Below are positions 12,051 to 23,244 of a stretch of 64,000 nt of DNA, piece after piece. This DNA comes from Diphasiastrum complanatum (lineage: Eukaryota > Streptophyta > Lycopodiopsida > Lycopodiales > Lycopodiaceae). Under the pieces are notes generated by a model, which had not been told where the DNA came from, did not search any database, and saw only the letters and a list, made by a program, of their open reading frames with translations. Each line of letters opens with the position of its first letter. The first letter of the stretch is position 1. A program made the translations under genes and the position numbers. The DNA is taken from assembly GCA_029204225.1 (NCBI GenBank), contig CM055107.1:3903079-3967078 (forward strand). The letters run 5' to 3'.

Positions 12051-12069
12051 CTCCCTGGCAACGATGCCA
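12051..12069 (-). promoter_or_regulatory. Gypsy primer-binding site (TGGCATCGTTGCCAGGGAG)
   Basis: The minus strand reads TGGCATCGTTGCCAGGGAG, close to the TGGCGCCGTTGCCGGGGA primer site typical of many plant gypsy elements. It lies six bases inside the TGTCGG end of the LTR. This fixes the orientation of the gypsy element. Confidence 0.75.
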
Positions 12070-12075
12070 AAAAAA

Positions 12076-13190
12076 TGTCGGACCCTTTTCGTGCCTCCCT
12101 AATCGGAGCGATCAAGAGGGCAAAGAAGAGGCTTGGATCTCCAACCGGGTGAGTATCGGTGTAGTAACGCATTTCGATCCAATGAAGGGGCTTAAACTAC
12201 GAATCTAAAATGGGATCTAAGCCTACCAAGGGTGTCAATCTTGGTGTTGGATCTAAAGGTGCAACGACTTAGATGTGGGGGGTGAGGCTTCTTCCTTTTC
12301 CCATCTCTTTTTGGGGTTTTGGAATTTTGATGATCCTCTTCTTGGATCTTGGTATCTTGGAAAATCTAGGCTTCTTGAGCTCTAGATCTTCTCCTCTTAA
12401 GGCTTATCTTCTCAAGGGAGGGGAGCAATGGAAACAAATCCTACCTAATAGATCTTAATGATCACTCCAAATGGATTTCTAACTCCTATTTTGCAAATGT
12501 GTGATTTTGTGGATTGATGGATGAAAGCATGAGCTAATGATCTTTCTCGAATTTGATAGCATGATTAAGCAACAACAATCAAGTATTCATTCATCCACAA
12601 GCAATCATACATGAGCAACAAAGGAGGGCTTCAAAATGTAAGAAAAAGTAGGAGGAGGCTTCTCTTCTCTCTCTCAATCTCTATTCTTGACAATGAAAAT
12701 TCAATCCAAAATGGTGTCACATCCCTACTTATAGACATAGCTAGGGTTAGGGATTATGGTTCACCAAAAAACCATGTGCCATAAGAACTTGACTATTTTA
12801 AAAAGTTATAAGCTTTTAACTACTTTGTGTCCTTTCTTATTTTAGGCCTATTGGAGTATAGATCTATTTCTACTTCTCGCGTCATTGGCTTACGAGTACA
12901 ATGCACCTTCTAAGGGTGTTTGACAGTGCACCTTCTAAGGGAGTCTGACGTTATATTACAAATAGATCTAAGTCATTATGTCGTGCCATGCATTTGTTCC
13001 CGTCGCCATAAAATATGTTGTTGGGCTTTGTTTTCACTCATTGGTTGGTCTGCGACTTGTCGACTTTTATGGTATTGGTGTTCCCGGTACATATGGATTC
13101 TGGAACTCCTTGGTTATTTATCGACGCTCCTTAATGTAGTTTGGCGGCTTGATTCCTTCACTTGATATCCATTGGGCTCTTTTAGCATAT
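12076..13190 (-). repeat. Gypsy 5' LTR (right end approximate)
   Basis: The LTR adjoins the primer site and terminates with CCGACA on the minus strand (TGTCGG on the plus at 12076). A TATA box TATAAGT on the minus strand (12727-12733) lies inside it. The far end could not be found because no partner LTR is in the window, so 13190 is an estimate. Confidence 0.6.
12727..12733 (-). promoter_or_regulatory. TATA box of the gypsy LTR
   Basis: The minus strand reads CTATAAGTAGGG inside the LTR, about 650 bp upstream of the primer site. The position and sequence fit an LTR promoter. Activity is not shown. Confidence 0.5.
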
Positions 13191-14590
13191 AGAATCCGTT
13201 AGAAGAATTTTCACCAAAATCTTTTAATAATGCCAGCTAGAAAATTCAATGGCTTGGTAACGAATAAGCACAATATCATACATACCATGATCATTAGGTG
13301 TTCAAGATGAATATATTGGCGTTCAAATAGGCCTCCTTGTTCCGAAGTAGCAGCAACGAATACTACAACAGACAGAAATAGCAACAATACCGAAGCATTT
13401 TTTACTGCACACAACTTTGCACCATGAACATCCATTCTGGCGAATAGACCATCCCTCATCTCTGAACTCAAATTGTTTGTTAGTAAATGTCCAATCCACA
13501 AGCTACTTGACTCGAAGAGCTCTCAATCACCAGAATCCGTGTGCCAGCAACAGAATATCAAATACGCACCCAAGCTCTGCAATATAATTCAAACTTCACC
13601 AGGTGTTACACAAAAAATAGAACCAAATCCAAGAGCTCAACGAACTTGCATTGTCATTCCAGCATCAAGAAATCAACCACATGTTAAAAATACAGAACTC
13701 ATCAACATTCAAGAGATTAAAGGAATTGCAATAAATATCTTTTTCAAACTTTGCCCCACCTTACATGAAAATAGAACCAAATACAAGAGCTCAATAAGCC
13801 AGAATGGATGTTCCAACATCAACAAATCAACCACACATTAAGACAAATCATATCACATCAATGCAAAGACATTCACCAGTCCCAATCAGTTATCAAGTTG
13901 AATCACAAATCCTTTGGTAAGCGTTTGAACATGAAATATATAAAGGCAAATGGAGCATCTACCTGAATTGAGGCCCTAGTAAAGTGGCCTAAATTGGCAA
14001 ACATAGCCTTTGTCCCTGCATATTTGAAATGGACGAAAGCTAAAAAAATATTAGGTTAACTTGAAAACCAAACTTTGAACGGGCAAAAAAACTATGTTAA
14101 GGAAATTGAAGCGCATGCCAGCCGCTTGTGCACACTTGGTAGACCCAAAATTGTGCCGCCAAGACTGATCCAATCGTGTCTTCAAAACTCCTAAATAATT
14201 CGTTGCAATGTTGCATATGCCAATATGCGGCGTGTTGCTCAACCAAGCAACCATGATTGAAGAGCAAAGAAAACTGACATGTCTTGTGCCAAACCTTTGG
14301 AGAGCGAAAAGAGCCAGCTAAAATTCTAGCCAAAGAAAAGCAGCATGCAAGAAGCTACTAGAACAACCAGGGAAACATTACGAGAACGTAACAACCTCCA
14401 GATTATTTTAGAGTGTATTTGAAAGTTGCCTTAATTGGCATAATTCTGAATTTATTATACATGAATTTATGGAGCACTAAATATATTACACATTTGTAAG
14501 ATATAGTACTATTTTTAGAAAACGACTGAAGCCCCTTACAAAAATGTAAGATTCACTTTCTATTTTAAGAAAATCGCACAATTTCAAACT
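13191..14590. other. Intergenic sequence with a diverged tandem duplication
   Basis: No recognisable gene. Blocks at 13592-13686 and 13747-13842 are related (both contain AATAGAACCAAATNCAAGAGCTCAA and end in ATCAACCACA-like text), with a shift of about 155 bp. A minus-strand frame at 13211-13501 has a hydrophobic stretch (ASVLLLFLSVVVFVAA) that could be read as a signal peptide, but nothing around it supports a gene. Confidence 0.5.
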
Positions 14591-14870
14591 TGCTATTTTT
14601 GGAAAGTCACAGAATTCCAAATTTACTATATTTAGAAACATTTATTAAAAATAGATTTTTTTTTCTTAAAACTGAGCGGTTATTACAATGGGGAATGCCC
14701 CCGCCCTGGGGCCTTACCCTATACATGCAATCCACTACATGCACAGCATGTGAGACGCCACGCGCGCAAACAAGAGCCATCGTGCACATAATTATCCTTT
14801 AAAAAAAATTCATGTATTAACTCTCTATAACTAGCTTTACCTTTTGTTTAACTATTTTTTAAATACGTGG

Positions 14871-14968
14871 CAGATTTATAAATACACTTAGATATAAATC
14901 AAATAAATATTTTAAAAGTCAGATTTATAAATACACTTAGATATAAATCAAATAAATATTTAAAAAAT
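14871..14968. repeat. Two-copy tandem repeat, 49-bp unit
   Basis: Units at 14871-14919 and 14920-14968 are almost identical and AT-rich. They begin CAGATTTATAAATACAC. No gene overlaps them. Confidence 0.9.
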
Positions 14969-17340
14969 TAAATTTTGAACACAGCAGGCCAATCTTTATT
15001 ATGATTACAAAGTACACTGCCTAAAAGGCAGGGCCAAAAAGTGGGAAGTGATGAATGATTGGCTTTACTAATGATCAAGTTACAAATGCACATTGTCCAT
15101 AGCGAGTAATATTTCAAAGAGAGTATTCAAGATGAAAAAATATTATGGAATAAAAATGTTTTTTAGAATCTCAAGCTTCCATTCAAGTGCATTAATTATG
15201 TGCAAGAATACCACATCTCTTGAAAAGTGTCATGACATCAATGGTAGTTGCAGAAAGCAATGCAGCTTGCCATTCAACCCTCAAAAGAGGGATAAAGCAT
15301 GTTGAATCATTGAGCTTCCTTATAGTGTTTGATGGGTCATAAGGTTCATGGCTTATGATACAAAGCATGAATGCCAATTCTGCAATAGTTTCAATTTTCA
15401 CTTCCGAAGCTAGTCATCCAGTTCGCTTGAGATCATCACCGAAGAGCCACAATTCTTACTCTGAAGCAAGCCTGAACCTGCAGGTCTTCTTACTCCAAAC
15501 TGCACATCAGAATTTTAGACACCTGCAGCCCACAGTACGTAGACAAGAAACAGAGAAGAAACATACATTTCATTGCATTCCATTCATTCCATAAGAATAT
15601 GAAGTACTGCACGTGAACATTCTATTCAGATTTATGATGTCTGAACTAGTACATATCAATGACAAAACAGATGCTTATATATGGACTTGATTCTACTCAG
15701 CACTATGTCAGAACAAGAAGTACCTACTCTACTGTCTTGGAAGAACTCTTCTTACACCCCTTACTTTCTGAACTACGAAGAGCCCTTTTTATTGTCTAAA
15801 GAATGAATTTAATCTGTCACTGTGCAGGTAATGCAGGGTCTGCAAGTTGAAAAGATGAAGGAAGGTGAAGTTCAGCCTAAAACATACTCATCGATAGCTT
15901 TGGTAGAGATCTTCTAGTTTGAACACTTCTTCATTTATTGAGATTAAGTAGCCATGGACCATTGTATTAGATGGTCTTGTTAGGCATTGAGAACATACAT
16001 ATTTTAACTTGGTTAGCCTGCCTGTCCCTTGATCTTCACATTTGGTTGTACAATCCTTACAAAAATATATGGGTTCGTCCGAGAATGACTCACCTGAAAT
16101 TTTTTTAACAGCTTAATTTTTCAGGATAGGCCAGCCCACCTGATCATTTTAACCTAGATCAATATAACACAATCAGCTAAAGCCTAAGTTCGTCCGTCCT
16201 GTTTTATGGTGTTGCTTCCTGTCTTAGTATATTCCTTGAAATCAGATTCTTCTACTTGAAGCCTGCTTGCAATGCTATACAGCACAATGGTTGATGTGGG
16301 TACTTGCAAAAGCAAGGACTTGGGAGTTGTTAGTTTATAGTGACACTTCACAGCCAGTTAGTTTGCTAAATGATCTTGTTATTAAGGTTAGAGTCTTATT
16401 TTGTACAGCTTAATGCTTGATGTCATATGACATTGAAAGGCGGTTATATGTAGTTTTAATTACATGTCATGGAATGACGTCATATGAAGATGTGAACCCA
16501 GTTTGGAACATGAGGCCAACTAGAGACTTGTCTATATGTACTGTGTCAGCAGCGAGGGAGCCCAAGGGAGCAAGAGGAGAGAGAGAGGAGGGGGCAGGGC
16601 AGCGAGAGAGAGAGAGAGAGAGAGTGGGCCATACCATCTCTTATACACGTTGACACGTGTCATTTGGGCTTCAAGAGAAACAATGCATGGCCACATGTTG
16701 GCCATACCCTCTGCCGGACACATGTCAGTATGACTTTAAGAAAAATGCATGGCCACAAGTTAGATCGGCTGACAAAAAATTAACACGTGTCGCGCAACAT
16801 GTGTTCAAACATGCTGATGTGCCATGACATGTTGTGCAAATACTGACCGGTGGTGTGTACACCATCTCTGTGTTGAGCGCAAATTGGTCAACTAAACTTT
16901 TTTTAAAATAGTGGGAACATATAGGGACCAATGACTCCCTGTGTATAGGGACCAATGACTACGCCTTTTTGCAAAGTGTGTGAAAAAAATTCATTGTCCT
17001 TTTGTATTAATGTATTAATGTTTTGCATGCATTCATGAATCGAATGAGTGATTTTCAATTGCACTAGTAGATCTATACTGTCCTCAGATTTCAGAGATCT
17101 GTTAATTAGCACAAAAATTCATAGAGTGGTGTGATCCATCAATGGTTGAAGTAGTTACATTACATACGGGCAAGTAAGCGATATTGACTTACCACCTGCA
17201 TTTGAGTTGTATAGGACATGAACTTGAGATCTGATCACCTCATGCACCGATGATCTGCAGGAATGTCTGAGCATGGAAGAAACTTGGCCAATCCTCAAAA
17301 GAATTTGACTAAAATAAGCAACTTCAGCAGAATGACAGAT
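14969..17340. other. Intergenic region, no recognisable gene
   Basis: I see no domain, tRNA or retroelement coding sequence here. The stretch contains a purine-rich (GA)n patch at 16605-16625 and, at 16626-16761, two diverged units sharing GGCCATACC and AATGCATGGCCACA. The first unit contains the palindrome GACACGTGTC (a G-box core). A short duplication of TATAGGGACCAATGACT lies near 16920-16960. Confidence 0.6.
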
Positions 17341-17690
17341 TTTATGAAACAAAATCTTGCAACTATAACGCAAATGTTAAAATAGATAGTGTCATATGAT
17401 ATCAAGCTAATGATTGTACCACAAGTGTTCATATGGTGGAAGAAGAGGCAGAAAGAACAATCCTGGATATCATGAGATTACTTAAATCAATTAGCATAAG
17501 GAAGAAACATTGTCAGATGGTGGTCAAACATTTTCGAATTCTTGATTCAATACACCAAAGCAAGATTTCAAATCACTCATCTGCTTTTGGAAGTGTTCTC
17601 GTTGCTATGGACAGCAATCTCAGAAAGATGAGGCTGCAAATTGCTTTAACAGCGCAATAAATCCACCCAAGTATCAAGCATCCACTGGCT

Positions 17691-19439
17691 TCAAGAAGAA
17701 GCAACTCTCTCATCTCCATACCAATTGTTCTTCTGCTTGGGTCCAGTAGGCCCTTCCTCGCCATAGAAGATCTTGGGCAGCTTGTGCGAGAATCCTTGCA
17801 CAGAGCTGCGAGCTTTGGAGGTGGGTAAAGCCTTCGCAATGGCGTCCATCTTCACCTTGGTAGAATATGCCACCTTCGGACCCCATTCTCGCATGAACTG
17901 CAGCCAGGGCGGCTCATTCAGGCCCAGATACTCAGCGGAAACAATCTGATACTTGGCGCTGGTGTCGAAGGAGTAGTCACTGCGAGCTGTGGAGTTGAGC
18001 AGGCCAAAGCGGAGCTTCTCTGTGCCTTGCAGATTGTAGCCCTGGAGATGGTAGCTGGAATGGCCGCCTTTGCCAGAGTATACGATGGGCCTGCCGCTCT
18101 CCCACTGCAGCTCCCATGGATGTACCCAGGCGCCACAGCGGTGCTGAGAGAGGTAGATGCGGGTGAGCTTGCCAGACAGGTTGCTCACTCGGAGGGTGAA
18201 ATGTTCCCAATCTGAGACATGCTGTCCCAGCTTGCCCAGCGCCAGCGTCATCCTCCCCACCTTAGCCACTCCTCCCCCATTGAACGGACAGAAGATCCAG
18301 AACGCCATATCTGTGAAAGCTCCCCCATGCATCGGCTTCACGTGAATGTATGCCTCTGCGCTGGCTAAATTACCTTTCTTCACCACTTCTGCTGCTGTTG
18401 CGTCTTCTGGGAGATCCAGCCAGTACTCTCCATCGTTGCTACCACCCTGTGGAAGGTTGCATCCATCAGACAAGACTTTGGAGGGGCTGGTGGAGCTTCT
18501 GGAGTGGAGAAGAGCTCCATTGTCAAAGAACCAGGCAACAGAGCAAGGTAGAAAGGTCTCTTCTGGGTGGAAGAAGACGATCGGCGCATGCTTTTCGATT
18601 TGATGTTGCACTTGCTCTAGGTTTGGCATGGCTTCCAGGTTGAGATGCACATTCCTGAGGATGGCTATAGGCAGGGAATTCTTCTCAGTTGTTTTTCTCA
18701 GGCAGCTGAAAGCCCCCACACTCACTCCTTTTGCATCGATCCTCACAATCTGCGGCTTCACAGTCCAAATGCTTTGTGGGCTGCTCTGGAAAAAGCACCC
18801 CATGGGCTTGCTGGGCGCCCACAGGCATTGATCCGCCACCCCTTGATCAGCCAGATCATCCCTCACACAGCAGAGTTCCTCGACGGGCGGCTTTTCCTTT
18901 GTTATAGCGACCACAAACCCCATAGGCTTGTAGCCTGCGGGTGCACATGGTAGCCAAATATAGACCTCCAGCTCATTCTGCTTCCAGCACCACACAACTG
19001 TAAAGTCTATGGGGGGCTTTAGAGCTGGTTTCTGAACTGATCCGCCAATGCCAAGCTCAGTCGATTCTTGGGCAGCACTAGTGCTTGAATTTAGAGCTGC
19101 GTTTCTATCCGATCCTCTCTGGCCAAGCGCAGACGATTGTTGCGCAGCTGCAGTACTTGGATTTGATTCTGGGTTTAGGGTAGATCCACCAGTGCCACTT
19201 TCAGATGATTGATGAGCAGCAGATATAGTGCTTTGCTTGGCAATGAGGAGATAGGCTTGATCCAGGGGTTGGTTGCTGGACTGGGCATAGTAGCCCAAGA
19301 GATGGAATCCCTCAGGAATATTTACGGGCTTGTAAAAAGCTGTCCCATCGGTGGTTGCTATGAGCTCCAGATTGGTGGCTTGCCTCACCTCCAGCTCTCC
19401 CAGATTCATCCTTCCTGTCGCAAAATATGTTCCTGCCAT
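17691..19439 (-). CDS. VPS62-like (DUF946 family) protein, intronless
   Basis: A single uninterrupted frame of 582 codons, ATG at 19437-19439 and TGA at 17691-17693. The sequence follows the plant Vps62/DUF946 family: an N-terminal module with GYYAQSSNQPLDQAYLLIAK, then EVYIWLPCAPAGYKPMGFVV and CCVRDDLAD, HAPIVFFHPEETFLP, the central MAFWIFCPFNGGG and LGQHVSDWEHFTLRVS, QHRCGAWVHPWEL, and a C-terminal EPPWLQFMREWGPK and GEEGPTGPKQKNNW. The family name comes from a yeast vacuolar-sorting factor; the role in plants is not well defined. Between residues of about 69 and 145 there is a Ser/Ala-rich insert made of three imperfect repeats of about 25 residues (each with an AAQQSS-like block and a GxGGS-like block). 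It splits the first module from the IDFTVVW strand. No signal peptide or membrane segment is seen. The ATG is the first in the frame and matches the family start. This is the only clearly intact host gene in the window. Confidence 0.9.
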   Translation of the reverse strand: MAGTYFATGRMNLGELEVRQATNLELIATTDGTAFYKPVNIPEGFHLLGYYAQSSNQPLDQAYLLIAKQSTISAAHQSSESGTGGSTLNPESNPSTAAAQQSSALGQRGSDRNAALNSSTSAAQESTELGIGGSVQKPALKPPIDFTVVWCWKQNELEVYIWLPCAPAGYKPMGFVVAITKEKPPVEELCCVRDDLADQGVADQCLWAPSKPMGCFFQSSPQSIWTVKPQIVRIDAKGVSVGAFSCLRKTTEKNSLPIAILRNVHLNLEAMPNLEQVQHQIEKHAPIVFFHPEETFLPCSVAWFFDNGALLHSRSSTSPSKVLSDGCNLPQGGSNDGEYWLDLPEDATAAEVVKKGNLASAEAYIHVKPMHGGAFTDMAFWIFCPFNGGGVAKVGRMTLALGKLGQHVSDWEHFTLRVSNLSGKLTRIYLSQHRCGAWVHPWELQWESGRPIVYSGKGGHSSYHLQGYNLQGTEKLRFGLLNSTARSDYSFDTSAKYQIVSAEYLGLNEPPWLQFMREWGPKVAYSTKVKMDAIAKALPTSKARSSVQGFSHKLPKIFYGEEGPTGPKQKNNWYGDERVASS

Positions 19440-19440
19440 G

Positions 19441-19650
19441 CCTTATAAATCCTTCCTTCCTGCCCTCACCGCCTTATCAATCCAAATGATGACAAAATTT
19501 CCCCTGCAAATTCCAGTGATCCTGCCTGCCTGCCCTCACCGCCTTATCAATCCAATTGATTACGAATTTTCCATTGCAAATTCCAGATAATCATGCCTGC
19601 CTGCCCTCACCGCCTTCTCAATCCAATTGATTAAGAATTTTCCACTGACA
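19441..19650. repeat. Three-copy tandem repeat, about 70-bp unit, next to the VPS62-like start
   Basis: TGCCCTCACCGCC starts at 19461, 19531 and 19602, giving periods of 70 and 71. Each unit continues with TTATCAATCCAA and ends with TGCAAATTCCAG; the third is partial. On the minus strand this is the 5' leader or core promoter of the VPS62-like gene. A TTATAAGG box ends only two bases before the ATG, too close to serve a transcript starting downstream of it. Confidence 0.85.
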
Positions 19651-20138
19651 ATCTCTCTCTCTTTCTTCTGCTCAAGTTTGAGCTCCAAAACCATACTTTG
19701 CATATGATCATTTATTTCATGCTTTCCTAATTTTGACCTCCACATCCCTAATTTGATGTTACAATTCTACCTCATTTTCCTGCTCAATTCTAAACTCCAA
19801 CCCCGAATTGCCATTTTCGGTTTTATTCTCATCCTTCGACTCAATTCTGAGTTTTAAATTCCATTACGAGGTCAGGGTTACACTCCATATTACAGATTCT
19901 AATATTAGGGCTTGTTTATATGTTAGCTTTTGAGCTCAAGAACCTACTTTCCATGTGAAATTTGCTTCTCGTTTTGTGGTTAGTCACACACCATTTCTAG
20001 GAAGTCCTCCAAAGCAAGAAATCTATATAGAACTAATGGATAACAAGTGCTTATTCTGCCCATTTTTTGATTTTTTGGCAACTTGAAAAGCAGAATCTGT
20101 CATTGCATTTTTTGTAGTTTGGGTGCATTTTCCACCCA

Positions 20139-20174
20139 TCACGTGAGGCTACCACGTTATGGCTGCCACGTGGC
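20139..20174. promoter_or_regulatory. Paired G-box palindromes upstream of the VPS62-like gene
   Basis: TCACGTGA at 20139-20146 and GCCACGTGGC at 20165-20174 are perfect palindromes around CACGTG, about 700 bp upstream of the VPS62-like ATG, with CCACGTTATGG between them. They fit plant bZIP/bHLH binding sites. That they control the neighbouring gene is an inference from position. Confidence 0.45.
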
Positions 20175-20479
20175 TTCTCCCCTGGAAGTCAGGGTCAAAG
20201 TGCTCATTACGTTTCATAAATTACATGTGAAAAAAAGGCCCATTACGCAATGGAAGGTGCTGGGCACAAAACATTCTGCCTGGTTCAGCTTTTCTCGCCT
20301 AAATTTTTTGGAAATCCTTACCGAGCAGAATGTCATGTGCCCGGAACCTTCCATAATACATTAATACTATTATTTTAATTATTATAATAACATCTTGTGA
20401 TAAAGCAAAAAGCGCGGCCCACATGTCGCTTAGAACTCTAAAAGCTAACAGCCTATTGACATCTAGCCATGTCAAATCT

Positions 20480-20605
20480 GTGAGCTTCAACGATCGAATG
20501 ACACTTGGCATGAGAGCATTAACGAGCAACGTGGCACCCTTTGTGAGCTTCAACGATGGAATGACACTTGGCATGAGAGCTTTAACGAGCGACGTGGCAC
20601 CCTTC
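20480..20605. repeat. Two-copy tandem repeat, 63-bp unit
   Basis: Units at 20480-20542 and 20543-20605 share GTGAGCTTCAACGAT and ATGACACTTGGCATGAGAGC, differing at a few bases. Each ends with an ACGTGGCACC block (an ACGT core). Because 63 is a multiple of three, open frames run through it on both strands, but they match no protein I know. Confidence 0.9.
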
Positions 20606-20769
20606 GACGTGCATAATGGCCTTTTGTTGGATACCCACTACATAAGAAAATCTGAAAATGAAAGAAAGAGTGGAAGAATTGGACGTGCAACCAACCAAGC
20701 TCCTACACCAAACCAGCACATGAAAGAAGACGAGTACGAACTACATCAGATGGTGACACCACGATCCAC

Positions 20770-21105
20770 ACCAGATGATTTTCATTAGCTGTGGAATTGG
20801 ACGTGGCACAGGATCTTGGAAGACCTTCTCCGCATAAATTAGGATTGCTCTTGAAATCTATCACAGAAAGTGTGATGAGCAATTCCGAAGACACAACACC
20901 GTTGAGATCATTGTATGAGACATTGAAGCTCAAAAATTCCATAGCTCTAGCCTAAGAAGAAATTTCTCTGCTTCCATTGCATTCTCGGTAGAAATATTGC
21001 AATCCACTAGCTCTTGCTCTCCAGCCACAATGTGGTTGATTCCTTCCATTGATGCAATTGTTGAGAATGACCAGCAACTTCCTGCAAAAGACTGAAAAAT
21101 AGTCA
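20770..21105 (-). pseudogene. Chimeric fragment 1: papain-like protease exon joined to LRR-receptor sequence
   Basis: On the minus strand a 3' splice site (TTTTGCAG, about 21080) is followed by the papain-family active-site block [19 protein letters not shown] and EQELVDCN, with the catalytic Cys present. After about 20 further residues the sequence changes to an LRR-receptor juxtamembrane pattern ([14 protein letters not shown], then NPNLCGEGLPRSC), in another frame. The conserved Leu-Ser stretch between VAG and EQEL is missing. No start, His or Asn catalytic region is seen. The same join occurs at 23804-24090, so it predates their duplication. The rest of this unit continues at 23730-23803, beyond the inserted LTR element. 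The parts are secure; how they joined is unknown. Confidence 0.75.
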
Positions 21106-21590
21106 TGTTACGTCCATGTCCAATATGTGGGATTCGGAATAATTCTTGATATGGATAGCCGGTCACTCCAGTGTATGTGTTATTAGTTATGCCTCGTCAT
21201 TCCGGGCTTGGCCGATAAAGTAATTAATAATCATATGTGGGCCCAGACCTATAATTGGACATGGGAGCACTTGCATGGTGTTTGACTGCTATAATGCAAG
21301 AATAGGAGGTCAATTGCTAATTCAGGTTGCATGGGGATCCTAAGAAAAATATTCTCTCCTCCTGGGAGAGAATGTATACTAGTGGAAACTCGCCCATCTA
21401 GTTGTTGGATTTTTTAATCCTTGAAGCCAGGAGCCCCTCCTCTCTTGCATTCATTTCACCATGGCATGGGGGTGAAGTGGTTAGCATATTGACTAGCCAT
21501 TTTTTGTTGGTTGGGTGGTTTTGCTCCACAGGTGTCCTTTTGGTTGTATGCAACAGGATTTAGTCAGATCTTCAATAGGAGATCCTTACA
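21106..21590 (+). repeat. 5' LTR of the 2.6-kb element
   Basis: It starts TGTTACGTCC and ends GATCCTTACA, and aligns along its length with 23245-23729. By eye the two differ at a few dozen positions. Confidence 0.92.
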
Positions 21591-21591
21591 A

Positions 21592-21603
21592 TGGTATCAG
21601 AGC
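21592..21603 (+). promoter_or_regulatory. Primer-binding site TGGTATCAGAGC
   Basis: This is complementary to the 3' end of plant initiator tRNA-Met and lies one base after the LTR, the usual arrangement. Confidence 0.92.
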
Positions 21604-22934
21604 TTGGCTTTGCATCAAACGGAAGGTGGAGCTGTTTCTTGTTTTTTTCCAGCTTTTTGGTATTTTCTCCTTGCTTTGCACTTCCAGGTGGTGAAATTGA
21701 TTTCCAATTAAGTGGCTTTTCAAAATTTGGTGTACTTTGAGCCTATTAATCATGATTACGGATTTTCTCCATAGATTTTGATGGAAATCAATGGATTTTT
21801 TATGGTTTTTTGTGATTTTTTACCTAGAATTGAAATTTTTTGCTTGGAATTTATTATTGCTACTGATCTAGTTCGTTTTTTAGATTGTACATGCTAGTTT
21901 ACAGTCATAGATAGTGAATTTAGCCAAAAATTGGAGTTTTTGGACTCAAAATGGGCTATAAAAACCATAATTGACTGGAATTAGAACTTGTGCTTTCATG
22001 TAATTGATTTGCAGGGATTTGGGTCTGATTGCACTTAATTGTGGATTTGATCCACAAATTTTAGTCAAAATTGGTCAAAAAACATGGCTTTTTTTTTTAT
22101 GGTTTTTGGACTAATTTTGGAGATTTTCATAAAATTCATGGCCAATAATTTGCATGCATGTTTTTAGAGGTGTAATGAAGCTGTACTAAGGCTATCATGA
22201 AGTTTGGTTAGGATTGGACACCATTAAGGGTCTCAAAAAGTCAAAAAATAGTGTATTTTTTGGACTTTTGAGCATGAATAACTAACTCTCAATTGGTGGT
22301 CTGAACCTGTTGGATCTTGTTACAAGCTTAAAGTGATGGATTGCCTCTGATTTGAGCCATCATGAATCCAATTAGGTTGTGTGAGGCTTGGGCACCATTA
22401 TGTTGAAGTTTTGCTTGTTGAAGGAGTCCAGAAATGCATTTTTTGCATGATCTGAGCTTATGATTGCTTGTTGGACCTAATAGAAGCCTCTATGCCTCTC
22501 TAATGAACCTTAGAAGCGTGCTTGTAACCTATGATTGGATGCATATTGGGCTGGAGATGTATTTTTGAAAATATCACCTTGTAGAAGTGCGCCCTCCTAC
22601 TTGAATCTGGATCAGTTACAGCTCGCACGTGTGAAGCCTAGGTGGCAAGGTGATGTGGCAGGTGTCTTGTAGACCTACTCTCCCTCCGTATTGTGCTTTA
22701 CATCGACCAATTTGGTGTCCTGTAGAGAAAGCTATGGCTATCAAAAGTTTGACAATTTTTTAACTAAAATTTGAAAATTTTCCGTAGTGTACTTCTAAAG
22801 GTATATATAGTACTTCAGTGTAGAGATAGATAATTTCAGTATTATTCCATCTCTAAATACTTATTTGATGTTGAAGTCAGACTAAGGATTGATTTTCAGG
22901 TAAATGTGAAAGTTAAAGATTAATTTGTTAGCTT

Positions 22935-23216
22935 TTGAACTTGATTTTAATGATGACAACTCATCCAACGTATCATGTGAACTTAGTGAATATGATGATG
23001 ACACTTGGACATATTGAAGATTTTGCCCATTTGGAGGACTTATCGCTCAATGTACCTTTGGAACCTGAAAGAGTACTCGAAATCAAAGATAATCACTTGA
23101 GAAAACATTCTATATCTGAGTGCTTGATTAGGTTGGATGGTCAGATTGAAAATAATGATTCATGGGAAAGAGTTAAAAGCATACAAATGTGGATCTTCCC
23201 TAGCTGCTCGTTCTGA
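22935..23216 (+). pseudogene. Remnant of gypsy integrase C-terminus (chromodomain-like)
   Basis: The frame contains DLSLNVPLEPERVLEIKDNH and a later NNDSWERVKSIQ, the layout of the last part of gypsy pol in plants (PLEPxRVLExRxxKLRN ... TWE). The aromatic cage residues of a true chromodomain are not all visible. The frame stops just before the polypurine tract, where pol normally ends. No promoter or other coding part remains. Confidence 0.6.
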
Positions 23217-23244
23217 GGACAGAACTTATTTAAGGGGGCAAAAA

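Noticed and set aside
13211-13501. Minus-strand frame with a signal-like hydrophobic stretch
   Set aside because: It has no promoter or splice support and no recognisable mature part. The hydrophobic run alone is not enough.
13473-13841. Plus-strand frame of 122 codons
   Set aside because: It spans the diverged tandem duplication, and its composition is that of AT-rich non-coding DNA.
18027-18953. Several plus-strand frames of 60-100 codons
   Set aside because: They are antisense shadows of the VPS62-like gene, whose frame is long and matches a family.
20423-20788. Plus-strand frame with a 21-residue repeat
   Set aside because: The repeat is simply the 63-bp DNA duplication read in frame. 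Upstream and downstream parts have no protein features.
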